Origin: Cryptomeria japonica
Lineage: Eukaryota > Streptophyta > Pinopsida > Cupressales > Cupressaceae
Reading direction: 5' to 3'
NCBI RefSeq assembly: GCF_030272615.1
Contig: NC_081414.1
Span: 337,144,002-337,208,001, forward strand
Length of the DNA: 64,000 nucleotides
Shown piece by piece: positions 33,261-45,818 of this stretch. The notes below the pieces were generated by a model. The model saw only the letters and a program-made list of their open reading frames with translations, made no database searches and was not told the DNA's origin. Position 1 is the stretch's first letter; each line of letters begins with the position of its first letter. Made by a program: the position numbers and the translations under genes.

Positions 33261-33273
33261 CTTGCACTTTCCC
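33261..33273 (-). repeat. Right terminal inverted repeat, 9.1-kb transposon
   Basis: CTTGCACTTTCCC, the inverse of the left terminus with two mismatches, followed by the ATTA duplication. Confidence 0.88.
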
Positions 33274-33419
33274 ATTATGAGTCTAATTGTAGCTATATAG
33301 ATACAAAGAACAACATGGAAGGTTCTAAACTTCAAAAAAGGTTAGCAACAAACTATAGATATTTAAGTCTATCTGAGTCTGAGAAACGAAAAAGTCTAAA
33401 GAGGATCATCTTAAAAAAT

Positions 33420-34064
33420 CTAGCTGTAAGTGGCGGACCCTTTCCCTTGGAACCCTGCATGATCCAATGGTAAATTCTTCGATGAGGCTGGAGACATCAG
33501 GTTAGGCTCTTCCATTCCTTTTGCCAAGTCCATGTTTAGTCCTTCATCCCGAAGGTATACAACCAGCCGATGCTTGTAGGGAGGAGATTTCACATGAAAC
33601 CACCACATGAGGAAATTGATATTCCTCTGAATGATGGGTCTCCTATTTGCGAATTTTGCTGGATTATCGATTGCCAGAATTGGGAATCGAGGAACCTGAC
33701 GGTTATTCCATATTGGGATGTCGTAATGCTGGGATTTAGGGGCTAGAATATCATTGGTAACGTTAACCATTACTCAGTCAAGTTCTCCCAAAATGCTATG
33801 CTTAAAGACCTTTAAGCATAGCTTCCTGATAAACTCCCTATTGGGCTCAAAATGAAACACTACTACTAAAAACATGGAGGAGATATCAGAGTTTTCTCTA
33901 GTTCTATCCTCACTGTAAATGAAATCTTCCCCTAGGATTTTTGAAATGTCGTTAATAACTAGGTCATGAGGAGAATTAACAATACCTTTCATCCGAGCTA
34001 CCTTAATCTCACCAGTAACAGTCATTTGTCTCTTAAAACATTTGAGCTTTAGAATTGTATCCAT
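33420..34064 (-). pseudogene. Orphan minus-strand frame, copy B (one stop)
   Basis: From ATG 34064 the minus strand reads 215 codons to 33420 with a single internal TGA (about 33774). It includes NSPHDLVINDISKILGED, SEDRTRENSDISS, VFHFEPNREFIRKLCLKVF, IPIWNNRQVPRFPI and MWWFHVKSPPYKH. The predicted protein is globular and mixed charge, without a signal peptide or membrane helix. I recognise no family. Where this copy has TGA, copy A in unit 1 has CGA, so the stop is a recent C-to-T change. Copy A is further damaged. The frame lies upstream of a poly(A)-like tract in the same orientation, so it may belong to an old reverse-transcribed or mobile sequence. That is inference. Confidence 0.6.
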
Positions 34065-34634
34065 ATCTACTGAATTGCGCTCTCTGTTAAAGTTAAATGC
34101 TAATTAGGGGAGGAGCCTTTATAAAGCCAAAGGGTCGGTTGAAGAGGTAGTACATCGAGATGTGATGGTGAGTATTTTAGTTTGAGCTGAAATGATTATC
34201 CTTCATAATGAAACGTTGGGATAAGGTACTTGACAACCTAGCCCAAGTAACAAATTGCAGAGAAATGATTGCTATTACTTTCTTATAATTCCATCATCAG
34301 GCGTCGCACATGCTTAGTGTATAATTAAAATCTTGCATCAATGGCATGTGTGAAGGGATGATTGAAGCAATGCAGCCAAAGATAGGAAAAATCTCGAGGT
34401 AAGTACTGCTAAGTATCCAAAATTCGAGACGAATAAATGTATGGCAACAAGATGAAGTAATCAGATTTCATCGTGAAAGGAAGAAAATTCGAGGTTAAAG
34501 GTAAGAGATTAGGATGCTAGACGAAGGATGTTAAAGAGATATAGAGTGGGAGTGAATACCCCTTTACATTTCAGGCTCTAGATTAACTAGCAGGTGAATT
34601 AGGCTGTGGTCTTAACCTTTAGAAATAGGGGAGG

Positions 34635-34662
34635 CACTAATACATTTGGACTAGATTTTCGA
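34635..34662 (+). repeat. CACTA left terminal inverted repeat
   Basis: CACTAATACATTTGGACTAG onward matches the inverse of 51902-51929 with a few substitutions and a one-base gap. TTTTCGAC motifs follow and recur at the other end. Confidence 0.92.
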
Positions 34663-35013
34663 CTGAGGTTTTCGATGGAGAAGGTATATTGTGGCCAAAT
34701 TTATTTTTTTTTGAAAAAATGCCCGCATTCGTCGTAATTCCGACGGAAATTACCCATTTGGTTTCGACGAAGAAGGCATTAGCAATGAGAATTACCCATT
34801 TGTGAATTGCAATCCCACGTAGACATCCGTGGTGACTTCAACCCCCAAGAACATCAAACCCACGTCGAAGGGAATCCCACGCAGGAGGTAGATTCAAATT
34901 GCCCTAGTTTTTAATTTCATGTTGCAAAAAATATACATGTGGTGGTTAATTGTCCTAGTTTAATCTCGTAAAACCATAGAACTATGATTGAGGAGTGAGC
35001 GTTCAATTTTGTA

Positions 35014-35755
35014 TTAGCAATCCCTTCCTCCTATATACGCGCGTGTTGATTGTTCACATGAGATCACATCTCTTTGCGGCATCGTATCAAACAATTCATG
35101 AGCCTTGTCCATGTTTCCACATTTTGCATTCATGTCAAGCAGGGCATTTGCAAGTACAACACCTAACAAAATTCCTCTATCCATTATGCTTTGATGGATG
35201 TCCATACCCTGTTCCAAAGCTCCCATTTTTGCACTGGCAGGGAGGATGTTGGCAAAGGTTGTGGAATTTGGCTTTATGCCTTCCAATTTCATTTGCTTGA
35301 AAGTGTCTAAAGCCTTTTCGACAAATCCATTTTGTGCTTATCTAGCAATCGTTGCAGTCCACGAGACAACATTTCTTTTAGGCATTCTATCAAATAGTTC
35401 ATGTGCCTTGTCTATGCTTCCACATTTTGCATACATGTCTACCAAGGCAGTTACAACTACAACATCTGACAAAATTTCTCTAACCTTTATGCTTCTATGA
35501 ATGTCCATACCTTGTTCCAAATCTCCCATTTTGGCACAGGCAGGGAGGATAGTAGCAATGGTCGTGGAATTTGGCTTTACACCTGCCGATTGCATTTGCT
35601 TGAAAGTTTCTAAAGCCTTCTCAACAAATCCATTTTGTGCAGTTGCAACTACATCTGACAAAATGCCTCTATCTTTTATGCTTTGATGGATGTCCATACC
35701 CTGTTCCAAAGCTCCCATTTTGGCATAGGCTGGGAGTAGGCTGGCAAACGTAACT
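35014..35755 (-). pseudogene. Captured PPR gene fragment inside CACTA
   Basis: The minus strand encodes about three pentatricopeptide repeats of the plant PLS type. Examples are MGALEQGMDIHQSI, GVKPNSTTIATILPACAKMG, VVVVTALVDMYAKCGSIDKA and HELFDRMPKRNVVSW. A TAA at 35338 sits where the repeats normally read GYAQNG, and one repeat is shortened (DVVATAQNGF). No start codon, organelle-targeting peptide or DYW domain is present. It lies 0.4-1.1 kb inside the transposon's left end. This is the usual signature of a host gene fragment captured by a CACTA element. The fragment at 806-1020 belongs to the same PPR subfamily. Confidence 0.85.
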
Positions 35756-35759
35756 AAAG

Positions 35760-37265
35760 AAATGCAATGATTAGCTCCAAAGACATCAAACCACTACTAA
35801 CAAAATCGAGAGTCTAAAATATGATAGGGAATAGTGTGAGCTATCCTGAAATAAAATATTTTATTTTCAATTTCTACTAAAACATAATTACTCAGCCATT
35901 TAATGTTATTAATAAGTGTTTAATTTATGAAAGAGATAAATGGTTGGCCACAAGTACATGAGTTACTAAATGCACACAAATAAGTGAATTTGATATTCAA
36001 AACTATCTACAATGAATTCAATTCTTGTCCATTAGTCATTTATGTTTGCAATAAGCATCTTTATTTGTTTTTCTTAATCTTTATTCATAGTTATGTGTAT
36101 ATTTCACATTCTATAATTAGGATATCAATTCCTATGGCTGAACACTATCATGATGTTTGTGTTGTGGTATAGATGTGTGGAAACATAATTATTGGATTGT
36201 TATATTATAGAGATCATAAATCTAGATATCACATATTAGTTATAGCTCTTCTTGGATTGAGTCTAAAGTTGGCATACAGTCATAAAGCCATTATTAGCAA
36301 ATCTATCCATTTCTAGTAAAGACAATTGAGAAAGTCATTTTGATATTGAGAGTTTCTTATCTGTTTACCTATTGATCGTTATTAAGCCATAATATTTAGG
36401 TCTATTTATCTCTCTTACAAAACCTCTGTAAGTGTCCTAGATTGTCCCTACTACTCACTCTTCAATTTGGAAAAATGGAGTTCTAAAGATTTATTGCACA
36501 AGATGGTGTTGAACATATCAACAAGGCTAGCATGGAAGGCATGTTCAAGCTTCCACTTGTACAACTTACAACAAATGATTTGTTGATAGAAGAAATTCTT
36601 GAAATAGGGATACAATCGAAAGACAAGTAAGTACATACAAACCTCCTCAATTGAAAGTAAAATTTGTGTACAAAAAGAGTACATTGAATCCCAATCCATA
36701 AACACAATAGAGATATTGATGGAGACTTAATTGGATGTAGCATGTCACACCAAAGTTGTTAGAGTATGCTAAGCTAGTACATAATGTTTCGTAAAGCCAC
36801 ATTAGTATTTTACCTAGATCATTATCTACCAAAACTAACTATAGTAATCCTTTTGAGGATTAATTTCATGGTGCTAGATCTTCATTTAGTTCCACTTCTT
36901 GTTGGAGATAAGAACAGTTATTTCTTGAGGTAGATGAATATCCCATCAACAAAGGACAAGACCCTTTCTAGAATATAACAAATTCTACTCCAACAAAAGA
37001 TCATGGGGGTTTCACTAGAGATATTGAATAAGAGATAGACTTCTACTGCTGCATTAAAAGCATTGGCATGTTCTTCATTTATTGATGTAAACTCTCTATG
37101 ATGCCACCACAACCAACAAAGGTGTAAAAAGTTGTTTGCAATGCATGGATTTTTAGGATTGTCCTTTGAGAAAATAGAATTAAAGTATGGAAGTAGGATC
37201 TGCCAGCTCCTAAGGGAAAGACCATGTCAGACAATAATTTCTATTTTCTTGCCTATGAAGAAAGA
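35760..37265. other. CACTA leader region, no gene seen
   Basis: About 1.5 kb between the PPR fragment and the transposase start. Only short, unconvincing frames occur on either strand. It may include the transposase promoter. Confidence 0.5.
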
Positions 37266-37267
37266 CC

Positions 37268-40200
37268 ATGTCAGACAATATCAACGAACAACAAAATAAG
37301 GAGACAATTGCTAGATTGTGGTCTAACTTGAAAAGAAAAGGTGATGGAAAATGCTATTGTTCGTGCAAAATTTGTAAGGGGTTAAAGACTAGAAGACTTC
37401 TAATCAAAACAGTGAAGAAACATTGTAGGTTGCATGGTCACATTGAAGGTGGACATGATTATCATCCATTTGTAAGTTTTTCATTATATCATTTTGACAA
37501 TTTATATACATAATAAATCATGTGGTGATGAGATCATGATCACAGTTTATTTCTGTATATCAATTTTATATAGGTCGAGCACCCCAGAGCACATGGTATG
37601 GATCAACACAACCCTGAGAATATGATTTTCGAAGTGGACAAACATGGAGGTGTGAATATCAAAGCTGAAGATAATGATCCCATGGAAGATGACGATCATG
37701 AGCCAGAAAACACAATTGAAGATGATGGTACAAATACATTGATCCATGACTCATTTAGTACTCACGCAGTTGATCATGATTATGAAGATGAGCTTGATGT
37801 TGTTCATGATGTCCCTCTACTTGAGAAGGCATCTGAGGCCCTTTATGAAGGCTCGCAGGCAACTCTTCTCTCTGTTGTATTGTTGTTGGTGAACTTGAAG
37901 GTTATGAATGGTTTATCCAACATAACAATGTCACGTATGTTAAGGCATGTCATATATGTCATAATAAACTGTGAATCATGTTGTACCATTAATATTATTT
38001 ATTATAACAAATTATATTTTGTTGTTGTAGATTGATAGGTGAGTTTTTGTTACCACCATCAAATATTCTACCTCGCTCATACCGAGAATTATCTACCGTT
38101 ATGAAAGATATTGGAATGGAGTATCAAGCAATAGATGCTTGTCCCAATGATCATATTATATATCACAAACAACATGAATTTTGAACTGAATGCCCTGAAT
38201 GTCATATCAGTAGATATCGAATAGATCAAATAACAAAAAGGGTTCCTCGCAAGGTTCTTCGCTATATTCCCATTATTCCACATATGCAACGATTATTCAA
38301 GTGCACTACCTTGGCACAATTTATGGATTACCATGCATGCAATAGAAGTTGAGATGACATTATTCGAATGCCTATGGATGGTTCAGAATTTATGGACATA
38401 GAGGAAAAGTGGCCACACTTTAAAGAAGAACCTCATAATCTCAGGCTTTCATTGGCAGTGGACGGTGTCAATCCATTTGGAGGGATGAGATCTGTTTACT
38501 CAGTGTGGCCTGTTTTTGTTGTCAACAATAACATTCCTCCATGGATGTCAATAAAGAGGGAACACATAATGTTGGCAATGATTGTTCCAGGTATTTTATC
38601 ATTTAAATATAGTCATCTAAATTTAATTATAAATATTGCAGTAAAATGGTCATAATAATTATGTAATGTTTTTGTTCATTCGATTAGGTAAGTACCAAGT
38701 TAAAGATATGAATGTATATATCAAGCCTCTTATCGATGAGTTGTTGGAGTTATGGAATGGTGTCACTATGTATGACGTCTCTAGTCCAATAGGACAAAGA
38801 CAATTTCAATTCCATGCGATGCTTCTATGGACAATACACGATGCCCTGGGGCTAACACATTTTTGTGGTATGTTATAGTGTTTAAGTTGTGCATGAACAT
38901 TATAATTCAAAAAATTATCATATTTAATCCAATTATACATTATCTTGTAGGTCTTCAAACAAAGGGAAAATTTGCATGTCCTATTTGTGGTCCAAAGATG
39001 AAATCTCATCATTCAAAAAGTTTAGGAAAGCAAGTGTTTGATGAGTATAGGCACTTTCTCCACAAAAATCATAAGTATCGAAATACTGAAAAACATCTTT
39101 TCAATGGGAAAGAAGAGAATACATCAAAGCCATGAAGAATGACACCTCACCTGTGGAAGTTGGAATATAATAGAATTAATTGTCAAGGTAATGCCATTCC
39201 ATCTATTGGTTTGTCATAAAACATCTTTTCTATTTTGTTTTGTTTACTGATGATGTGATTGATGATCATGATGGTTGTGAAGGCATAAATGACCACCTTC
39301 CTAAGGGAATTAAAAGTTATCCCCGACAATTTAGTAGGTTGCCCTACTACGAGAAATTACAAATTATTTATTTGTTTGATAGTATGCATATTGGAAAGAA
39401 TATAATAGAGACATTATGGAAAATATTGGATGGAAGGCGTGACAAAGAAAAAATTGTCAAAATATGTAGTGACATTCAGGATTCCAATCATGCAATGATA
39501 AATGTCATTCAATAAAATAGCCATGGAGACCAAATTAATATAAGTGAGCTTCCTTGGTTATTAACGGACCAGCAAAGCAATGCTATAAAAGAAGTCATAC
39601 GAACAATTCGATTTCCCACATGATTTGCTGCGAACATAAACAATCTCATATCAAAGAAAAGTGAATTTGGGCTAGGGATGAAAATGCATGATTGGCATAC
39701 CTTCATTAAGGTAATTCATGTTCTTGTGTTTTTAGTATGTATTTAAGTACTAAGTGTACGTGTACTTTTCATTATGTTACAAAAAAATGAAAAGATAATT
39801 TTATAATTGTTGCAGTACGTTCTACCTCTATCTCTCCTAGATGACTTCAACAATAATGTCAAGCAAGTCATATATGATCTTGGAAAATACATAAGGTAAG
39901 TAGCGATATTTGTTTAGTTCATTGTATAGATATTATATTTGTGATTTATTTTACTTCTTATGTAATATATTTTTTTGCGTCTTGAATACCTTGTAGGTGG
40001 TTGTCATGTAAAGAAATCCATAAAGACGATATAAAATATTGGAAGAGAAAAAATCCTCATTTAATGTGTGAAATGCAAAAGTGTCTACCTCCAGCTTTTT
40101 TCAATGCACAAGAACACTACCTCATACACCAAGTTGAGGAGATTGAATTGTGTGGACCTGTACACACTAGGTCAATGTGGATGGTTGAGAGGAACTTGAA

Positions 40201-41386
40201 ATTATTGAAGGCTTTGGTTTGACAAAGAGCACATCCTGAGGGTTCTATGGTGGAGAGATATATGGCACACCAGACTATGGTGTACATTTCTGAATATCTT
40301 CCTAAGTTTGCAGCAAAGATCCACATGGATCGTATTTGGGATCCCAACACCATTAACAAATTCAAAGGGGAGTACTTGATGGGGAAAGGTAGATTGAGGA
40401 AAGTGAGAGGTAATTATAAGATGTTATTGTAGTTAATTAATTCTTAATCTTCAAAATAAATCGATTGTAAGACGTCTATTTATTTTTTGTATAGTTGTTC
40501 GAGAGTAGGATGCACTACATTTGTATATTTCAAACAATCTTGCTTGGATGACGGTATGGATTGAATGTTGTCAACATTATGGACGCATGTTAACATGGGA
40601 AGGTGTGGCTTCATTGGTTAAAGAAGCACATTGTAATGGAGATTCCAATGTTACGCAAAGGGAAATTGATTTAACATATGGTTTAAGAGATAAACAAGTA
40701 CGTATAAATTTATTAATCACCCATATGTTTATCAACTCACAATGCAATAAATTTTACATGTTTGACATATCGCAAGTCAAACACCACAACGCTATGTGAT
40801 GCAATGGTCATAAATTTCACATAAAAAAGTTGGATGACATGAAGAAAACTTGTGATTTTAGCATCACTGTAGTCTTTGAGGTGACAAATATTTCATCGAG
40901 AAATGACATTCATCCTTAACAGTCTCAAAATCGATACTATGGCATTTTGGATGATATACTTGAGTGTGACTTTAATTCCTTCAAATTAGTTTTGTTCGTC
41001 ATCAAATGGTACAGGCTACAATTGAATAAAAATGATCCTGATAGAACTGTTATTGAACATGATAATGGTTTTATAATGCTAAATACAAGGTCATTTGAAC
41101 CAGTTGGGGATGAGCCCTATGTTCTTCCAAGCCAATGTGAGCAAGTATTTTACTTTGAGGTTCCACATAAACTGGGTTGGTCATTTGTTGTTAGACATGA
41201 TCCAAGAGGAAGGCTGATAAAGTATAATGTGATGGAAGAAGAAGATACCGAAGAAGTAGAAGATGAAGTGGATGATGATCACGATCGACAGTTTCACAAT
41301 GATGATGAAGAAGAACAAGAAGAAGAAGAAGAAGAAGAAGAAGAAGAAGATGATGTTGATGATGATGATGGTGATGGTGATGATGG

Positions 41387-41417
<31 letters not shown>

Positions 41418-41447
41418 GACCTTGATGTTCATGATGATGAGGAATGA
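37268..41447 (+). pseudogene. TNP2-like CACTA transposase (multi-exon, several stops)
   Basis: The exons read in order through an N-terminal zinc-like region with CYCSCKICKG (37355), an acidic linker, the tnp2 core and a DUF4218-like region (GPVHTRSMWMVERNLKLLKALV, PEGSMVERYM, about 40170-40270). A DUF4216-like region (VLFVIKWYRL, RSFEPVGDEPYVLPSQ, about 40990-41130) follows, then a tail of Glu and Asp runs (41290-41440). Likely catalytic residues are D in LAVDGVNPFGGMRS (38455), D in FDSMHIGKNI (39378) and E in VERN. Probable introns are 37472-37573, one after about 37930, 38593-38687, one near 38875-38950 and others between 39180 and 40000. In-frame stops, mainly TGA where Arg is expected (near 38183, 38352, 39135, 39622, 40220), make this copy nonfunctional as it stands. 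Confidence 0.85.
41305..41440 (+). repeat. (GAA)n/(GAT)n tract within transposase 3' end
   Basis: GAAGAAGAA then GATGATGAT repeats that encode the acidic tail of the transposase frame. Translations of the other strand or other frames here are artefacts of the repeat. Confidence 0.9.
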
Positions 41448-41875
41448 AATGTATGAGGAATGTGATTAGTATATTATCTATTGAATATTGACTTCTTGAT
41501 AGAATTTTTTTTACATAATTGATTCATTCTGTTTTGAATTCTAATGCCATTACATAATTAATTCATGATGCACCTTTTAATATGGAGATGGAGATAGGGG
41601 GTGTGACTATTTATGTGACAATTTTTAAACTATGTTTATTTGTGGAAATTGGATTGTTTATTAGCTATGTGACTATTTATGTGACCATTTAGTTGAGGAT
41701 CCTCCATAGTCTACATAAAGTAAAGGTAAGGAATTATAAAATTTACAATGATTTTGATGATAACATCTTTTTATTATTTACTACTCTTTTTGTCTACAAA
41801 TTTCATGTTGTTCATGTTGTGTATGATGTAATTTCGCTAACGTTTTTTATATTTATTCTTTGTCACAGGCCGACA

Positions 41876-44705
41876 TGGATCCATCACATATCGCAGATAG
41901 AGATGTACCTTGCGACACTTCTACCGAGTAGGTAAACCTCATTGTAATTGTACAAATTAGGTAGAAGCAAACTGTTACATTATTATGTTCTTTTTTTTAG
42001 TGATTTATACTAATTTTGTAATTGTTAATGATATTCTTGACACAGATAGATGTTCGGGGAAAGGGAAAGGGAGTTGCAGTACCTAAGCACATTTCTATGG
42101 ATGTGGAATCATTAGGGTTAAGCAATGATGACCCTAAAGATCCCACAGACCTTGTGAAATTCTTTAAAAAGCCTCTTATAAAAATTAGAAAAGAGATTGT
42201 TGCTTTGGCAGCCGTGCATCCTACCACTGATAAGATACGACAGAGGGTGGAACTATTGTATAAGACAACAAAAAACTTGCAAGTAAGCAGTAATGAAAGT
42301 TTTAATTATAACAAAAGTTCAATAATGGTTTATATTTTATTCTCTTTTTATGTCATTAACTAAAATATGTACGTATTGTTCTTACAACAATTTATCCGCC
42401 CTCATGAAAGTCATTCCTATGATCAGGGTGTTGCAGGATCAGGTGATGATGATTTTCTTGTATTATCACTTGCTTGGCTTATCACTTTGAGTACCCAAAA
42501 CACATCATACTTGATACTGTCAATTTTCAAAATAAAGGTTCATCCTTGTTTACAATTCTTGCACTTTTCATATATTTAATGTATTATTCTTTAGGTGCTG
42601 TCAATGTTACTATGCAAATGTCGACGCCGCCTCATCAGAGGTCACCCTCACCTATATTGCTGACTGCAATGTCGACAACATGTAGCATGCAGACATCCTC
42701 TAGTGCACGTCATATTGGCTCGCCCACTGTTGGTAGATCCCTCTTTTTCTCTATCTTCTGTCATGTGTTTATTTCCCTTCAAGCATTCTTTCTTGAATTC
42801 TAATGCCATTTCATAGTGGATTCATTTTTTGTAGGAGGAGATGCACATGAGGATGTGCCACAGGCGACTACTACTGATAACATAGCATCATTTCCTGGAT
42901 CTTCTCGTATTGCTAGTATGGGAACATTGCAGGCCACATTCATGGTGAGTGACAAAGAAATGCTTCCCTTAAAGATACAAAAGGTTCCAGGTACTTTAAA
43001 ATTATTATTATATATACTCTAATTGTAATTTACTTTATGATCACTCGTTTTGGACTAATATTGATCTCATGAATTTTTTGCAGGCAATGATATTTTCTAT
43101 AAACATCTTAGTGACATTGCATTGCAGATATTTGGGCCCACCATACGTAAAAGGTGGTACATCATATGTGAACTAACCCTTATCCACTTTTGATTTCATA
43201 TCATTGCTAGAATACTTTTCCTTTGATCCATTTCTTGAAGTGTAATAAATGTAGCTTCAGTTCATTTCTGAATCTAACAGGTTTGTTTTTGCTTTAAAAG
43301 GTGGATTGACCAAGAAAAAAGGTTAAAAGATGAATTGACAAACCAAATGGTTGAGTGGTTTGGAAATGACACCTTTGACAAAACCAAGCTCCTTGAAAAA
43401 GCTGGCACATATCTAAAGTATGTGAGGAACCAATACAGGACCCATTTGGAGAGGAACCTAAAAATGAGCATCCCCCCATGATTCTAGAGAGGGAGTGGAA
43501 GGACCTGATTTTGGATGCCAAGGAGAGAATTGAAAGGAAAAAAAGAAATACACCAGTAGACACCAGAAGAAGGTACGGGATACTATTAAGAATGCAATTA
43601 TGTACTAATTAATTACTCTTTATATTTATATAATCTAACATATTTCAAATTTTTTATAGACTGAGTGACACGTCAAAGGCAACCAAGGCAAGGCAAGAAA
43701 AGCACAGGCAACACAAACTTGGCTCTAGTGGTTTCATGAAACTTGTTGCACGAATTGTAATTATCTCATGTAAACTCCCATATTGTCTCAAAATATTAAT
43801 AAATTGCAAACATTTTTTTTTTATCAAACAATGCAAGCAAAATGCACAGTACCAAGCAAAAATGCAGGGCTCTGAATTCAATAGAGCACCCACAAAATTG
43901 ATAAGATAATTGCCTACCAGCAAGGCTATTCAGCCGTGGCTGATCGGCTATGAGAATTGAGTGGGCATACACAACATTCGAGTGCATCCGTCACAAAGGT
44001 AAATATGGTAAATGGAAGTTATTTCAAATTGAATACTTTACCAATAATCTAATTGATGTTGAGTTCCAACATAAAGTGACTATATTTGTTTTAAATAAGC
44101 AAGCAATGATAACAATGTGCATGTCATTGGAATGCAACTGCTAATTGTGAAACACCACCTACACATGAACGTCTGGATGTGCATCCCAGTAGTGGAGGTA
44201 TTCATTTGCTATTCAAATTTAGTTATTTAGCTATTAATACAATTAAAGATATTAATTTGTAATTAGAGTAGTAATTAATGTAACCTTTCTTGTTAATATT
44301 TTAGAGCATGTAGTCAGTGGTGAGCAAGTGGAGCATGATCTGGGTACACAACCTCAAGAACGTGATGTTCCCCACTCAAGTGAAGAGGACCATGGTGTTT
44401 AGCATGTTGAGGTTGAGGCTACACAAAATGATGTGGCCCCATTAGGTAAAGAGCACAACAATTATGTTCTCTAAATTAATGAAATACTTGTAACAATAAT
44501 ATTTTTTTTTTTGAATTTAACCCATTTCTTTGTTATTACAGAGGACCCCACTTCGCTTCAGTGTCCTCATCCTCAGTATAGGACTAGGCATACATTGAGA
44601 TCACGAGCAGTTGGCAGAACATCTACAAAGGGGGGAAATGATGAAGACACCGATGTTCCACTTAGTCTTTTCATAGCTTCAAAGAAAAAACAAAGAAAGA
44701 AATGA
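41876..44705 (+). pseudogene. Second CACTA gene, Ptta/En-Spm (TNPA-like) type, multi-exon
   Basis: Likely exons start MDPSHIADRDVPC (41876) and continue with RGKGKGVAVPKHISMD (42052), a coiled-coil-prone segment (KPLIKIRKEIVALAAVHP) and a Ser/Thr-rich exon (42600-42740). Then come a core with RWIDQEKRLKDELTNQMVEW and REWKDLILDAKERIERKKR (43300-43560) and a segment KATKARQEKHRQHKLGSSGF (43675). The last exon ends in a basic SKKKQRKK tail and stop (44703). The KxxRQEKHRxHKLGSGGF-type motif is characteristic of plant En/Spm-associated proteins that bind the element ends. A stop (TGA at about 43480) interrupts the core. The exon borders are my estimate from GT/AG sites and frame continuity. Confidence 0.75.
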
Positions 44706-45815
44706 TTGTAATCTAACTTATTTGATAATGACTGATTTTTATGTGTTAGTGAATGTAATTATGTGCTAATTAATGGTTATGGATGATATGTGTTAATTAA
44801 TATTGATGAATGTTGCATGTTAATTAATGTTAATCAATGTTATGTGTTAATGAACGTTATGTGATATTAATGAATGAATGCTATATTTTATTAATGGTAG
44901 AAATAATTAATGAATGAATGTTATAAGTTGTTAACGGGGAATTTAGAGTGATGTTGGGGGGGGGAGGGGCCAAATGAGCTTCCACCTTCATGTGGTTGGC
45001 CTTGTTAAATAGAGAATATTAAACTATTCTCAAAACCAAGCGAATTTCAACAAGGTAACACACTTTCAATATTTCATTATGTTGCACAGTTAATCTTATT
45101 GAATAATGTATATTGAATCTTAATTGCAAGGTCCAACAGAGCCAACACGAACAACAACACCATGAGTTGCTAGGTATAATGAACTCCCATATTGTCTTGT
45201 CCTTACATGAACAATATGAGTTGCTTCTAGTGTTGATATCCAAGGTGGGACTGCAAAAGTTATGAATATGCCTCATCCTTGTAAGTTTTTTTATTACAAC
45301 TCCTAATTCTTGACACTAAACTTTTTGTTCTTGATGTTTTTCACTAGTTGTCATAACCTCTGACTTTGATGCTTGTGCCTTAATAGAACTAGATGTTTCT
45401 TGTATGCATACTTGGTCAAGGACTGCATTATGATGCTATAGGGCTACAAACTAAGATTATTTATTGTATTGAGTTGCACATTTGACATGAGTTGCCCTAT
45501 GACTGCTATGCACATTTATGTATATACACTATTTCTAGTCTGTATATTGATATTAATTTGGAGAAAATATTACAAAAATCAGAGTATCCTCCATAAGACT
45601 AGAAAAAAGCTCAGATAATTTTTTGCAGCGTTTTCTTACAATTACTCGCAATCATTTTTTTAGGAGTCCTAGTATCCATTTATAATAGTATGGATGCATA
45701 CAAGCTTTGGACCCTTCAAAAGAAAGTTTGTTACAAACAACTGGTCATTTTCAAGAAGCAGTTATAAGTCCTTTTCAACATCTACGGCTTCCTCTGCTTG
45801 TTGTTCTATTGCAAC
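44706..45815. other. Spacer between converging CACTA gene sets
   Basis: Degenerate TTAATGAATGTTATGTG repeats at 44740-44940, then unique AT-rich DNA. It is the likely 3' region shared by the plus-strand gene and the antisense unit. No gene supported. Confidence 0.55.
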
Positions 45816-45818
45816 CTC

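Larger units (their letters stand above)
24152..33273 (+). mobile_element. 9.1-kb TIR DNA transposon, tentatively Sola-like
   Basis: A 9,122-bp element flanked by a 4-bp duplication ATTA (24148-24151 and 33274-33277). Unit 1 has the empty site TCTATTATGAGTC near 7931. The ends are inverted repeats: GGGTTAGTGCAAG on the left and, inverted, GGGAAAGTGCAAG on the right, followed on both sides by a GAGTC(C)AC motif. Both subterminal regions carry several copies of GGGGGCCCAT or its inverse. It encodes a Cys-rich, D-D-E-type transposase (plus strand) and a second Pro-rich protein (minus strand). The 4-bp TSD does not fit hAT, MULE, CACTA, PIF/Harbinger or Tc1/mariner. As I recall, 4-bp TSDs are typical of Sola elements; that assignment is inference. 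Confidence 0.85.

Noticed and set aside
36451-36832. Three overlapping short minus-strand frames in the CACTA leader
   Set aside because: Different frames over the same AT-rich stretch, with no motif or homology pattern.
41181-41469. Ile-rich minus-strand and Lys/Met-rich plus-strand frames
   Set aside because: They are other-frame readings of the GAA/GAT tract that encodes the acidic transposase tail.
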